From: an uncultured Massilia sp.
GTDB lineage: Bacteria; Pseudomonadota; Gammaproteobacteria; Burkholderiales; Burkholderiaceae_D
Direction of reading: 5' to 3'
Assembly: GCA_913778765.1 (NCBI GenBank)
Contig: CAJYXO010000159.1
Location: 1 to 64,000, forward strand
Length of the DNA stretch: 64,000 bases
The notes below the pieces were generated by a model. The model made no database searches, was not told where the DNA came from, and worked only from the letters and a program-made list of their open reading frames with translations. Below, one piece after another: positions 46,558 through 55,590 of this stretch. The translations under genes were made by a program, and so were the position numbers. Numbering within the stretch: the first letter of the stretch is position 1; each line of letters starts with the position of its first letter.

Positions 46558-46836
46558 TCAGGAACGCAGTGCGCGGACCTCGGTAGTGGCGGCGGCGGCT
46601 ACCGCGGCGCCGGCCTGTTGCGCCAGGCTGGCATTGCGCAGCTTGCGGCGCGCGGCCAGCTCGTCCTTGGTCGGACGCGGACGCACCACCAGCACCAGTG
46701 CGCGGGCGATGCCGACCAGCAGGGGGCGGAAGAACATCAGCAGGCCGCCCAGCAGGGTCAGCTGCAGCATGCCGAGCAGCATCTGGGTGAAAGGCAGCGC
46801 CATCGGCGCCTGGAACAGGGTGTCAGCGAAGGACAT
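46558..46836 (-). CDS. Small membrane-associated protein of unknown function (92 residues)
   Basis: A 92-residue protein with one or two hydrophobic segments ('ALPFTQMLLGMLQLTLLGGLLMFFRPLLVGIARALVLVV') followed by a basic stretch ('RPRPTKDELAARRKLRN') and an Ala-rich tail. This layout suggests membrane insertion with a cytosolic basic tail. The terminator directly after it supports a real transcript. The ATG before 'SFADTLFQAP' is chosen for composition, but no Shine-Dalgarno is visible. It is divergent from the LysR gene, 157 bases away. No family is recognised. Confidence 0.6.
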   Translation of the reverse strand: MSFADTLFQAPMALPFTQMLLGMLQLTLLGGLLMFFRPLLVGIARALVLVVRPRPTKDELAARRKLRNASLAQQAGAAVAAAATTEVRALRS

Positions 46837-46992
46837 GACTAAAGGAATATGATCGACGTTAAGATTCGATGTAACTATAGTGCAACGCAACATATAAATC
46901 TAATCACGTTTCCTGATGGTCCTTATATTGATCGTGAATGGAAATGGAGTACACTTGCAGTAACCATAAAACGCTGACCCCGAACGGATCCC

Positions 46993-47973
46993 ATGAGCTT
47001 CCTCACGCTTGACCTGAACCTGCTCCGCGTCTTCGACGCCGTCATGACCGAGCAAAACCTGACCCGCGCCGCTGGCCACCTGGCCATGACCCAACCGGCG
47101 GTGTCGAACGCCATCAAGCGCCTGCGCGAAAGCCTCGGCGACGAGCTGCTGATCCGTACCGCGTATGGCGTGAAGCCGACGCCGCGCGCCGAAGCGCTGT
47201 GGCCGGCCGTGCGCCAGGCCCTCGCTGCGCTGGAAGCGGCGGTGATGCCGGAAACCTTCGATGTGTCGAAGGCCCAGGCCACCTTCCGCCTGGCGATGGC
47301 GGACGCGACCGCTGCGCTGTGGCTGCCGTCGCTGGTGCGGGCGATCGAAAAAGAAGCGCCGGGGGTGAACATCCGCATGGTGCCGCTGACCACGCGCGAG
47401 CCGCGGCCGATGCTGCTGCGCGGCGACATCGACCTGGCCGTCGGCTTCTTCCCCGGCGTGGCGGCGCAATTGTCGTATGAAACCGGCTCGCCGATCCGTC
47501 ACGAGCGCCTGTATTCGGGCGAGTATGTGGCGGTGATGCGCAAGGGCCATCCGCTGGCCAAGGACAAGCTGGACCTGGAAAGCTATTGCAAGGCGGACCA
47601 CCTGCTGGTGAGCTTCTCGGGCCGCGCCCACGGCCTGGTCGACGAAGCCCTGGCCCAGATCGGCCGCGAGCGCCGCATCCTGCTGACCGTGAACCAGTTC
47701 TTCACCGCCGGCCGCGTGGTCGCGAACTCGGACCTGGTGACGGTGCTGCCGCGCCACCTGATCGCCTCAACCGGCGCCGCCGATTCGCTGGTCTGGCGCG
47801 AGCTGCCCTTCCAGCTGCCGGCCGTGCACCTGGACATGCTCTGGCACGAACGCGACGGCCGCAGCCCGGCCCACCGCTGGCTGCGCACCAACCTCGAGCA
47901 GCTGTCGGTGACGGCGCAGAAGACGCTGCCGCAGAAGTCGGAGATGTCGGAGAAGATGGAGAAGATGGCGTGA
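46993..47973 (+). CDS. LysR-family transcriptional regulator
   Basis: A 326-residue LysR protein. N-terminal HTH: 'LDLNLLRVFDAVMTEQNLTRAAGHLAMTQPAVSNAIKRLRESLGDELLIRTAYG', of the NodD/LinR-like subgroup. The effector domain starts 'TFRLAMADATAALWLPSLVRAI' and continues to 'PAVHLDMLWHERDGRSPAHRWLRTNL'. The C-terminus adds a Lys/Glu/Met tail. Target unknown; the divergent neighbour is the small membrane protein, a possible target. A REP-like element follows eight bases after the stop codon. Confidence 0.88.
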   Translation: MSFLTLDLNLLRVFDAVMTEQNLTRAAGHLAMTQPAVSNAIKRLRESLGDELLIRTAYGVKPTPRAEALWPAVRQALAALEAAVMPETFDVSKAQATFRLAMADATAALWLPSLVRAIEKEAPGVNIRMVPLTTREPRPMLLRGDIDLAVGFFPGVAAQLSYETGSPIRHERLYSGEYVAVMRKGHPLAKDKLDLESYCKADHLLVSFSGRAHGLVDEALAQIGRERRILLTVNQFFTAGRVVANSDLVTVLPRHLIASTGAADSLVWRELPFQLPAVHLDMLWHERDGRSPAHRWLRTNLEQLSVTAQKTLPQKSEMSEKMEKMA

Positions 47974-47980
47974 GTTCGCG

Positions 47981-48068
47981 CGTCATCCCCGCGCAGGCGG
48001 GGATCCAAGTTCCGCGTAAGCTATCGAAACGCACGCAAGCTTGGATTCCCGCCTGCGCGGGAATGACG
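47981..48068. repeat. REP-like element, complete copy (copy 3)
   Basis: An 88-bp palindrome of the same design and length as the copy at 22323-22410: arms CGTCATCCCCGCGCAGGCGG and its near-complement, inner CCAAG / CTTGG, shared centre 'GCTATCGAAACGC'. It lies between the converging LysR and Lrp genes. Confidence 0.85.
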
Positions 48069-48078
48069 GCGAGCCAGC

Positions 48079-48534
48079 TTATTTGATAGGCAACTTGGTC
48101 GTATTCTTGACCTCTTCCATCACCGCATACGTGTGCGTCTCGCGCACGCCCTTCTGCAGCAAGGTTTTACCGAGGAACTCCCGGTAGGCCGCCATGTCCT
48201 TCACGCGCGCCTTGACCAGGTAATCGAAACCGCCGGCCACCATGTGGCATTCCAGGACTTCGGGGATCAATTGCACGCTCTGCTTGAAGGCGTCGAAGAC
48301 TTCGGGGGTGGTGCGGTCCAGCACCACTTCGATGAAGACCAGCAGCGACACGTCCAGCAACTGGGGATTCAGCTGGGCCGTGTAACCCATGATGTAGCCG
48401 GACTCGTGCAGCTTGCGCACCCGTTCCAGGCAGGCCGCCGGCGACAGGTTGACGCGCGCGGCCAATTCGACGTTGCTGATTCGCCCGTCGCTCTGCAACT
48501 CGGCAAGGATTTTCTTGCTGATCTTGTCCAGCAT
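48079..48534 (-). CDS. Lrp/AsnC-family regulator divergent from putA
   Basis: A 151-residue Lrp-type protein: 'LDKISKKILAELQSDGRISNVELAARVNLSPAACLERVRKLHESGYIMGYTAQLNPQLL' is the Lrp-like HTH and hinge, and 'HMVAGGFDYLVKARVKDMAAYREFL' is the RAM domain core. Close relatives divergent from putA act as proline-responsive PutR-type regulators, so control of proline catabolism is inferred. The ATG is chosen over a GTG three codons upstream because GGAGA would otherwise touch the start. Two palindromes lie in the shared intergenic region. Confidence 0.86.
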   Translation of the reverse strand: MLDKISKKILAELQSDGRISNVELAARVNLSPAACLERVRKLHESGYIMGYTAQLNPQLLDVSLLVFIEVVLDRTTPEVFDAFKQSVQLIPEVLECHMVAGGFDYLVKARVKDMAAYREFLGKTLLQKGVRETHTYAVMEEVKNTTKLPIK

Positions 48535-48561
48535 GTTCTTCACTCTCCACTATAAATATTA

Positions 48562-48618
48562 TTTGGTGAAATTCTCTCACCAAAAACTATCTATTGCTAG
48601 TCTTCTGTAAAAACAGAA
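48562..48618. promoter_or_regulatory. Two palindromes in the lrp-putA intergenic region
   Basis: TTTGGTGA-7-TCACCAAA at 48562-48584 and TTCTGT-AAAA-ACAGAA at 48603-48618, both perfect. They lie 28-84 bases from the Lrp start and 125-180 from putA, in an AT-rich stretch. They are likely Lrp-family operators, and binding to both would allow looping or cooperative control of the two genes. Confidence 0.6.
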
Positions 48619-48742
48619 TTAATCCAGAAGATTTCCCTCTACAATCGAATTCATGTACCCACAGTCCGCCTGCGCCGGCCATCGATGATGGACCGGCGCT
48701 TTGTGCATGTACGCCGACTATTTACTTTTTGATCAAGCAGCC

Positions 48743-51700
48743 ATGAACATTGCCGCCACCCCGGCCATCACCTTCGTTCCCTTCGACGCCCTGCAGGCCG
48801 AGACCAAACGCGAGCAGACGCCGCTGCGCGCCGCCATCACCAGCGCCTACCGCCGCGACGAAACCGCCGCCGTCGAATGGCTGCTGGCGCAGGGCGCCGC
48901 CGCTTCGGCCGACGCCTACATGCTGGCGCACCGCCTGGTGTCCAGCGTGCGCGAAAAACGCACCCGCTCTTCGGGCGTGGATGCGCTGATGCACGAATTC
49001 TCGCTGTCGTCGGAAGAAGGCGTGGCGCTGATGTGCCTGGCCGAGGCGCTGCTGCGCATCCCCGACGCGGAAACCGCGGACCGCCTGATCGCCGACAAGA
49101 TCAGCCGCGGCGACTGGAAAAAACACCTGGGCGAATCGCCTTCGCTGTTCGTGAACGCCGCCACCTGGGGTCTCTTGATCACCGGCAAGCTGGTGTCGAG
49201 CAGCAGCGAGAAGGGCCTGGGCGCAGCCTTGACCCGCATCATCGCCAAGGGCGGCGAGCCGCTGATCCGCAAGGGTGTCGACATGGCCATGCGCATGCTC
49301 GGCAACCAGTTCGTGACCGGCCAGACCATCGCCGAAGCGCTGAAAAACAGCCGGGACAATGAAAGTCGCGGCTACCGCTATTCCTACGACATGCTGGGCG
49401 AAGCGGCGCTGACCGAAGCGGACGCCGAGAACTACTACGCTTCCTACGAAGCCGCGATCCACGCGATCGGCCGCGCCTCGAACGGCCGCGGCATCAAGGA
49501 CGGTCCGGGCATCTCCATTAAACTGTCGGCCCTGCATCCCCGCTACAGCCGCGCCCAATACGCGCGCGTGATGGGCGAACTGCTGCCGCGCGTCCGCAAG
49601 CTGGTGCTGCTGGCCAAGCAGTACAACATCGGCATCAACATCGACGCCGAGGAAGCCGACCGCCTGGAAATCTCGCTGGACATGCTGGAAGCCCTGGCTT
49701 TCGATGCGGAGATCGCCGGTTTCGAGGGCATCGGCCTGGTGGTGCAGGCGTATCAAAAGCGTTGCCCCTTCGTGATCGACTACGTGGTCGACCTGGCGCG
49801 CCGCAGCGGCCAGAAATTCATGGTGCGCCTGGTGAAGGGCGCCTACTGGGATGCGGAAATCAAGCGCGCCCAGGTCGACGGCTTGAGCGGCTACCCGGTC
49901 TACACCCGCAAGGTGTACACCGACGTCTCGTATCTCACCTGCGCGAAGAAGCTGCTGGCCGCTACCGACGTCATCTACGCCCAGTTCGCGACCCACAATG
50001 CGCACACCCTGTCCGTGATCTACACCTGGGCCAAGGCGGACGGCGTGTCGAACTACGAATTCCAGTGCCTGCACGGCATGGGCGAGACCCTGTACGACCA
50101 GGTCGTGGGCGCCGACAATCTCGGTAAAGCCTGCCGCATCTACGCGCCGGTCGGTTCGCACGAAACCCTGCTGGCCTACCTGGTGCGCCGCCTGCTGGAA
50201 AACGGCGCCAACTCCTCGTTCGTGAACCAGATCGTCGACGAGAACGTGGCGATCGACACCCTGCTCACCGATCCTTTCGAAGCGGCGCGCGCAGCGAAAT
50301 GCCTGCCGCACCCGCGGATTCCGCTGCCGCTCGGGCTGTACGGCGCCGAGCGCCGCAACTCGGCCGGCCGCGACCTCGCCAACGAAGACGTCCTGCGCGA
50401 GCTGGCGCTGGAGCTCGGCGCGCCGCGCCACTACCTGGCCGCACCGCTGATCGACGGTCCCGTGACCGCCGCCGGCGCCGTCAACGTGATCAACCCGGCG
50501 CAGTCGGCCGATATCGTCGGCCAGGTGACCGAAGCGACGGTCGCCGACGTCGATACCGCGCTGCAGGCCGCAGAGAGCGCCTTCCCGGCCTGGGAAGGGA
50601 TGGGCGCCAGCGCCCGCGCCGACATCGTCGCGAAAGTCGGCGACCTGTTCGAAGCCAACATGGGCGAGCTGATGGCGCTGGCCGTGCGCGAAGCCGGCAA
50701 ATCGCTGCCGAACGCGATCGCGGAAATCCGCGAAGCCGTCGACTTCCTGCGTTACTACGCCGATGAAATCCGCGCAGCCGGCGACGGCAAGGCGCTCGGC
50801 GCCGTCACCTGCATCAGCCCCTGGAACTTCCCGCTGGCGATCTTCACGGGCCAGGTTGCCGCCGCCCTGGCCGCCGGCAACGTCGTGCTCGCCAAACCGG
50901 CCGAGCAGACCCCGCTGATCGCGCACCGCGCCGTGCAGCTGTTCCACGAAGCCGGCGTGCCGGCGGGCGCGCTGCAGCTGCTGCCGGGCCGCGGCGAAAC
51001 CGTGGGCGCGGCCCTGACCGCGGATCCGCGTGTGAAAGCCGTGATCTTCACCGGTTCGACCGAAGTCGCCCAGCTGATCAACCGCACGCTGGCCAAGCGC
51101 GCCGTGGACGAAGGCTGCGACATCCCCCTGATCGCCGAAACCGGCGGCCAGAACGCCCTGATCGTCGATTCCTCGGCGCTGCCGGAGCAGGTGGTGCAGG
51201 ACGTGCTGTCGTCCGCCTTCGACAGCGCCGGCCAGCGCTGCTCGGCCCTGCGCGTGCTGTTCCTGCAGGAAGACATCGCCGACAAGACCATCAAGATGCT
51301 CAAGGGCGCGATGCAGGAATTGCGCGTCGGCGTGCCGGACCGCCTGGCCACCGACATCGGCCCGGTGATCGACCGCGAAGCGCAGCAGAACCTGCTGGGC
51401 CACATCGAGCGCACGAAAGCCAGCGCCAGGCAGTATTTCGGCCTCGAGCTGCCGGCCGCGCTGGAAGCGCAGGGCACCTTCGTGCCGCCGACGGTGCTGG
51501 AAATCGGTTCGATGGCGGAATTGCAGCGCGAAGTCTTCGGTCCGGTGCTGCACATCGTGCGCTACCGCCGCGCCGACCTGGCCAAGGTGGTCGACACCAT
51601 CAACGGCACCGGCTACGGCCTGACCCTGGGCGTACACTCGCGCATCGACGAGACCATCGATTTCATCACCGCGCGCGCCCACGTCGGCAACATCTACGTG

Positions 51701-52390
51701 AACCGCAACATCGTCGGCGCGGTGGTCGGCGTGCAGCCTTTCGGCGGCGAAGGGAAATCGGGTACCGGTCCGAAGGCCGGCGGTCCGCTCTACCTGAAGC
51801 GCCTGCAAAAGGCCTCGGCGCCGCTGCTGCAGCGTGCGCGCCACAGCAATGCCGCGCTGGACGGCCTGATGGGCTGGATGCAGGCCAACGGCCATGGCGA
51901 TTGCGCCGTGCTGGCCGAAGGCTATACGAGCACCACGCTGGACGGCATGTCGCTCGAGCTGCCGGGCCCGACCGGCGAGCGCAACGTGCTCGGCTTCGTG
52001 CCGCGCGGCGCGATCCTGTGCGCGGCGAGCAGCCCGAAAGGCGCGCTGAACCAGCTGGCGGCCGTGCTGGCGACCGGCAACCGCGCGCTGGTGCTGGCGG
52101 ATTCGCGCGACCAGGTGCTGGCGACCCTGCCGGCCGAAGTGAAGGAACGCGTGCGCTTCGTCGGCGAGGCGGAGCTGGACGGCCTCGATTTCCAGATGGC
52201 GATGGTGGAAGACGGCTTGAAAGGCAATTTGCAGCAGAAACTGGCGGCCCGCCAGGGCGCCATCGTCGGCATCGTCGACACCCGGGCGGATCAAGCGGTC
52301 GCCCTGTGGCGGCTGGTTGCAGAGCGCGCCGTCTGCGTCAACACGACGGCGGCTGGCGGTAACGCAAGCCTGATGACGCTGGGCTTGTAA
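48743..52390 (+). CDS. putA: Bifunctional proline dehydrogenase / pyrroline-5-carboxylate dehydrogenase
   Basis: A 1215-residue enzyme that oxidises proline to glutamate. The FAD-dependent PRODH half includes 'GRGIKDGPGISIKLSALHPRY', 'YNIGINIDAEEADRLEISL' and 'MVRLVKGAYWDAEIKRAQ'. The NAD-dependent P5CDH half has 'ISPWNFPLAIFTGQVAAALAAGN', 'ETGGQNALIVDSSALPEQVV' with the conserved E, and the catalytic 'FDSAGQRCSALR'. The C-terminal region of about 200 residues matches the membrane-association/substrate-channel tail of long PutAs. It lacks the N-terminal RHH DNA-binding domain of E. coli PutA, consistent with a separate Lrp-type regulator next door. The start choice is by family length; its Shine-Dalgarno is weak. 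Confidence 0.95.
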   Translation: MNIAATPAITFVPFDALQAETKREQTPLRAAITSAYRRDETAAVEWLLAQGAAASADAYMLAHRLVSSVREKRTRSSGVDALMHEFSLSSEEGVALMCLAEALLRIPDAETADRLIADKISRGDWKKHLGESPSLFVNAATWGLLITGKLVSSSSEKGLGAALTRIIAKGGEPLIRKGVDMAMRMLGNQFVTGQTIAEALKNSRDNESRGYRYSYDMLGEAALTEADAENYYASYEAAIHAIGRASNGRGIKDGPGISIKLSALHPRYSRAQYARVMGELLPRVRKLVLLAKQYNIGINIDAEEADRLEISLDMLEALAFDAEIAGFEGIGLVVQAYQKRCPFVIDYVVDLARRSGQKFMVRLVKGAYWDAEIKRAQVDGLSGYPVYTRKVYTDVSYLTCAKKLLAATDVIYAQFATHNAHTLSVIYTWAKADGVSNYEFQCLHGMGETLYDQVVGADNLGKACRIYAPVGSHETLLAYLVRRLLENGANSSFVNQIVDENVAIDTLLTDPFEAARAAKCLPHPRIPLPLGLYGAERRNSAGRDLANEDVLRELALELGAPRHYLAAPLIDGPVTAAGAVNVINPAQSADIVGQVTEATVADVDTALQAAESAFPAWEGMGASARADIVAKVGDLFEANMGELMALAVREAGKSLPNAIAEIREAVDFLRYYADEIRAAGDGKALGAVTCISPWNFPLAIFTGQVAAALAAGNVVLAKPAEQTPLIAHRAVQLFHEAGVPAGALQLLPGRGETVGAALTADPRVKAVIFTGSTEVAQLINRTLAKRAVDEGCDIPLIAETGGQNALIVDSSALPEQVVQDVLSSAFDSAGQRCSALRVLFLQEDIADKTIKMLKGAMQELRVGVPDRLATDIGPVIDREAQQNLLGHIERTKASARQYFGLELPAALEAQGTFVPPTVLEIGSMAELQREVFGPVLHIVRYRRADLAKVVDTINGTGYGLTLGVHSRIDETIDFITARAHVGNIYVNRNIVGAVVGVQPFGGEGKSGTGPKAGGPLYLKRLQKASAPLLQRARHSNAALDGLMGWMQANGHGDCAVLAEGYTSTTLDGMSLELPGPTGERNVLGFVPRGAILCAASSPKGALNQLAAVLATGNRALVLADSRDQVLATLPAEVKERVRFVGEAELDGLDFQMAMVEDGLKGNLQQKLAARQGAIVGIVDTRADQAVALWRLVAERAVCVNTTAAGGNASLMTLGL

Positions 52391-52405
52391 TCATAAGAAG
52401 AAATG

Positions 52406-52428
52406 ACCGGGGCGCATGCCCCGGTTTT
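52406..52428 (+). terminator. Intrinsic terminator of putA
   Basis: Stem ACCGGGGC / GCCCCGGT with a GCAT loop followed by TTTTC, 15 bases after the stop codon. Confidence 0.8.
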
Positions 52429-52463
52429 CACATGGTGAGCCGTTTTAACTTGGAGGAAGACAA

Positions 52464-53579
52464 ATGTTAGTTGGCGTTCCGAAAGAAATCAAAAACCACG
52501 AATACCGGGTCGGCCTGACCCCGCCCAGCGTCCACGAACTGGTCGCGCGCGGCCACCAGGTGCTGGTGCAATCCGGCGCCGGCGCCGAGATCGGTCTGTC
52601 GGATGAGCAATACACGGCGGCCGGCGCCGCCATCGTCGCCACGGCGAAGGAAATCTTCGAGCGCGCCGACATGATCGTGAAGGTCAAGGAGCCGCAACCC
52701 CAGGAATGCGCGATGCTGCGCGAAGGCCAGATCCTGTACACCTATCTGCACCTGGCGCCGGATCCGGAACAAACCGCGGCGCTGGTGAAATCCGGCGCCG
52801 TCTGCATCGCCTATGAAACCATCACCGGGCCGGGCGGCGGCCTGCCGCTGCTGGCGCCGATGAGCGAGGTGGCGGGACGCATGTCGATCCAGGCCGGCGC
52901 CAGCCACCTGGAAAAGTCGAAGGGCGGCATGGGCCTGCTGCTGGGCGGCGTGCCGGGCGTGGCGCCGGGCCACGTGGTGATCATCGGCGCCGGCGTGGTC
53001 GGCACGAATGCGCTGCAGATGGCGGTCGGTACCGGCGCGCGCGTGAGCGTGCTGGACAAGAACGTGGATCGCCTGCGCCAGCTCGACTTGGTCTACGGCA
53101 ACCGGATCGCGACCCTGTACTCGAACGCCCACGCGCTCGAGGAAGCGGTGCTGTCCGCCGACCTGGTGATCGGCGGCGTGCTGGTGCCGGGTGCGGCGGC
53201 GCCCAAGCTGGTGACCCGCGACATGGTCTCGCGCATGAAGAAGGGGGCGGTGGTGGTCGACGTCGCGATCGACCAGGGCGGCTGTTTCGAGACCTCGCAT
53301 CCGACCACCCACGCCGATCCGACCTTCGTGGTCGACGGCGTGGTGCACTATTGCGTGGCGAACATGCCGGGCGCGGTGGCGAGGACCTCGACCTTCGCCC
53401 TGAACAACGCCACCATCGGCCATGCGGTGGCGCTGGCCAACAAGGGCTGGCGCCAGGCGCTGCGCGACGATCCGCACCTCAAGAATGGCCTGAACGTCTG
53501 CCAGGGCAAGGTCACCTACGCCGCCGTGGCCAAGGACCTGGGTTACGACTACGTGCCGGCGGATACCCTGCTGGCCTGA
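52464..53579 (+). CDS. ald: Alanine dehydrogenase
   Basis: A 371-residue NAD-dependent enzyme interconverting alanine and pyruvate. Features: N-terminal '[20 protein letters not shown]', '[12 protein letters not shown]', the catalytic-region string '[14 protein letters not shown]' and '[26 protein letters not shown]', the Rossmann motif '[18 protein letters not shown]', and '[23 protein letters not shown]'. Length is standard. GGAGGAAGAC five to seven bases upstream supports the start. It lies after putA on the same strand (73 bases), separated by a terminator. It overlaps the converging MTA/SAH nucleosidase by 31 bases. Confidence 0.95.
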   Translation: MLVGVPKEIKNHEYRVGLTPPSVHELVARGHQVLVQSGAGAEIGLSDEQYTAAGAAIVATAKEIFERADMIVKVKEPQPQECAMLREGQILYTYLHLAPDPEQTAALVKSGAVCIAYETITGPGGGLPLLAPMSEVAGRMSIQAGASHLEKSKGGMGLLLGGVPGVAPGHVVIIGAGVVGTNALQMAVGTGARVSVLDKNVDRLRQLDLVYGNRIATLYSNAHALEEAVLSADLVIGGVLVPGAAAPKLVTRDMVSRMKKGAVVVDVAIDQGGCFETSHPTTHADPTFVVDGVVHYCVANMPGAVARTSTFALNNATIGHAVALANKGWRQALRDDPHLKNGLNVCQGKVTYAAVAKDLGYDYVPADTLLA

Positions 53580-54334
53580 ACCCGCGCCTGCCGGCAAAAC
53601 TGCCTGACGACATGAAAGGCATATTGCGCGGCCACCGACTTCACGAAACGCATGAAGTCGGTGGCCGCGTTTTCATTGGCGTTGTCGGAAATCGTACGGA
53701 TCACGCCGAACGGGATTCCCAGCTCGAAACACACCTGCGCCACCGCGGCGCCTTCCATCTCCACCGCCAACAGCCCAGGCAAAGCCTCGCCGAGGGCCCT
53801 GATACGCTCCCTGTGGCTGACGAACTGGTCGCCGCTGCCGACGAGTCCCCGGTGCATGCGCGGCGCCTGGAGCGCGAATGCGGCCCTTTCCTGGGCATCG
53901 ATGGCGTCCATGAACTCGCGTTCCAGGAAACGCTGGGCAGCATGGGACAGTTCCAGCGCCATTTGCCGGTCGCTGGCGAAATGGCGCAGGCCCGTCAGCG
54001 GCACTTCAAAACGTGGAAACAGGGGACTGGCATCCATGTCGTGCTGGACCAGGGATTCGGCCACGACGATGTCGCCGACACGCACGGAGGGGTCGCCGGA
54101 ACCGGCCACGCCCGTAAACAGGATGTGGGTAACACCGAACTTCTCCACAAGCGTGGTGGCCGTCATGGCGGCTGCAACCTTGCCTATACGCGATAAAACG
54201 GCCACAGCGTCGATTTCCCAGAGTTTTCCGGTCCAGTACTCACGCATGCCATGGATGAGCTTGTAGGGCCTCTCCATGGCTTCTACGAGCCCCTGCTGTT
54301 CTTCGTGCAAGGCGCTGATGATCCCCAATCGCAT
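53549..54334 (-). CDS. 5'-methylthioadenosine/S-adenosylhomocysteine nucleosidase-type protein
   Basis: A 261-residue purine/uridine-phosphorylase-superfamily enzyme: '[20 protein letters not shown]' at the N-terminus (MTN opening), '[57 protein letters not shown]', '[36 protein letters not shown]' with the catalytic Asp region. It cleaves MTA and SAH in the methionine salvage/activated-methyl cycle. It is a bit longer than E. coli MtnN (232), mostly from mid-protein insertions. The 3' coding end contains a perfect 16-bp stem that also serves the converging ald transcript. The exact subtype (MtnN or relative) needs alignment. Confidence 0.88.
   Translation of the reverse strand: MRLGIISALHEEQQGLVEAMERPYKLIHGMREYWTGKLWEIDAVAVLSRIGKVAAAMTATTLVEKFGVTHILFTGVAGSGDPSVRVGDIVVAESLVQHDMDASPLFPRFEVPLTGLRHFASDRQMALELSHAAQRFLEREFMDAIDAQERAAFALQAPRMHRGLVGSGDQFVSHRERIRALGEALPGLLAVEMEGAAVAQVCFELGIPFGVIRTISDNANENAATDFMRFVKSVAAQYAFHVVRQFCRQARVQASRVSAGT
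53628..53673 (+). terminator. 16-bp perfect stem after ald, inside the converging nucleosidase gene
   Basis: GCGGCCACCGACTTCA / TGAAGTCGGTGGCCGC with a 9-base loop, then GTTTTC, beginning 49 bases past the ald stop codon. It is wholly inside the coding sequence of the opposite-strand gene, around its '[16 protein letters not shown]' segment. Confidence 0.7.
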
Positions 54335-54423
54335 GTTTTGCCTCTGTTCTGATGGCCTGAAAGCCGGTTTTCGGCAGTTTGCAGCCCAGTGTATTAATAA
54401 AACAAAGATGTATATAAAAACTG

Positions 54424-54619
54424 GTAGTAGATAGTAAACGCGGTTTCCGCTGTGGATAAACCGGGATTTGTCTACAGCGTCAAGGGTTTACGTGCTGCCG
54501 GATGAGCTGGAAAAGCATTGTACGGGAGCTGGACGGAACTTGGACAAAAACGCCCTGGTCTGCAAAAACCGGGTTTCTGCACATTTGCTACTGTGGATAT
54601 GCAGGCGCTTTTCCACAGT
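54424..54619 (+). repeat. 196-bp direct repeat, module A
   Basis: Begins GGTAGTAGATAGTAAACGC and ends with the inverted DnaA-box pair (TGTGGATATGCAGG ... TTTTCCACAG). Sides match modules B and C in order and spacing; the middle is diverged. Confidence 0.75.
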
Positions 54620-54978
54620 CGAGCTGGTTTCTCAGGCGATTTTGCCGTCTACACTTGCCGGTTTTGCATCGAAACGTCTGTCGGCAGGACGCTGAGCCGG
54701 CTTTTGGTGGCGCAACTGGCGCTGCCACTTTCTTTCTGTAGACCTCAAAACGGTCGAGCAGTGCCGGCAATGCCGTTTATCGACCACGTGATGCCGAGAC
54801 ATTGCAGCGTCTGCGTTTCGAGATCGTCGTTCTCTCGATGCGCCAGGCATTCAGTGCTTCCTGCAGACAGGCTTCTTTCTCGATGCAGGGTTGGCCTTGC
54901 CGTCAGTCCGTTCTTGCGCCCGGTTTTCCACGCGCAGCGGCTTCTTTGTATTAGTTAACTTGGATAGATATTTAATCT

Positions 54979-55174
54979 GGTAGTAGATAGTAAACGCCTG
55001 CCGAACTGTGGATAAGCCGGGTTTACTCCACAGGCTCAAGGGTTTACGTGCGTCTGAAGCTGCTGGACAAGCCTTGCGTCTGGCAAGGACGTTAACTGGA
55101 AAAAAAAACGGCTGTGCCCAACTCGGGCGGTTTCGCACATTCGATCCTGTGGATATGCAGGGGCTTGTCCACAG
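54979..55174 (+). repeat. 196-bp direct repeat, module B
   Basis: Same start GGTAGTAGATAGTAAACGC as module A and same end design (TGTGGATATGCAGG ... CTTGTCCACAG). Shares 'CAAGGGTTTACGTGC' with module A. Confidence 0.75.
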
Positions 55175-55312
55175 AAGTCTTTGCCGGCAGGGTCGAAGCC
55201 GTGGTTTCGGACTGGTTGGCGGCCTGGCCGGAGCCGAAAAATTTTTACGGGCGAACTTTGCAGTTCGAAACGCGTCCTCAGGTTTACAACCAAGACCTTG
55301 TATACGAATAGT

Positions 55313-55507
55313 GGTAGTAGTTAACGGTGGTGCTCATCTGTGGATAAACCAGGTTTACGCCACAAGATCAGGCGTTTACGGTTCGCATAAGCCAGTGGGC
55401 TGATCCTGTATGTTGCTGGTGGAAAAAATGGATAAAAATCGGCGCTGTGGTAAAAGCCGGGTTTTCGCACAATCGATACCTGTGGATATGCAGAAGCTTA
55501 TCCACAG
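55313..55507 (+). repeat. 195-bp direct repeat, module C
   Basis: Begins GGTAGTAGTTAAC and ends TGTGGATATGCAGAAGC then TTATCCACAG, giving a perfect inverted DnaA box. It is the most diverged copy in the middle but keeps 'GCGTTTACG' and 'TTTCGCACAATCGATACC'. Confidence 0.75.
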
Positions 55508-55590
55508 TGGATGCAGGTGTTCTAAATCGATGACGATCTGGTAAGCTTGCTCAAGCGAAGCATCACCGTATCCGGAATGGAGGGGGCAGC

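Larger units (their letters stand above)
54385..55510. other. Origin-like region: three tandem DnaA-box/trio modules
   Basis: A 1.25-kb non-coding gap. Perfect DnaA boxes: TGTGGATAA at 54452-54460, 55007-55015, 55339-55347; TTATCCACA at 55498-55506. One-mismatch boxes at 54593-54601, 54610-54618, 55148-55156, 55165-55173, 55481-55489. Read on the minus strand, each module goes TTATCCACA, then an 11-14-base spacer (GC-rich in two), then a CTA-rich run (TTTACTATCTACTACC in two, TTAACTACTACCAC in the third). Modules A and B continue into AT-rich DNA ('TTTTTATATACATC' at A). This is the order of the bacterial origin-unwinding element (DnaA box, GC-rich spacer, DnaA-trio, unwinding region). No dnaA gene is in the window, so oriC versus DnaA-titration/datA-like site is unresolved. 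Confidence 0.6.

Noticed and set aside
48722-52294. A long open frame opposite putA
   Set aside because: Same reason: an antisense shadow of an unmistakable enzyme.
54468-55403. Several short open frames in the origin-like gap
   Set aside because: They overlap the DnaA-box repeats, lack Shine-Dalgarno sequences and have no recognisable protein.
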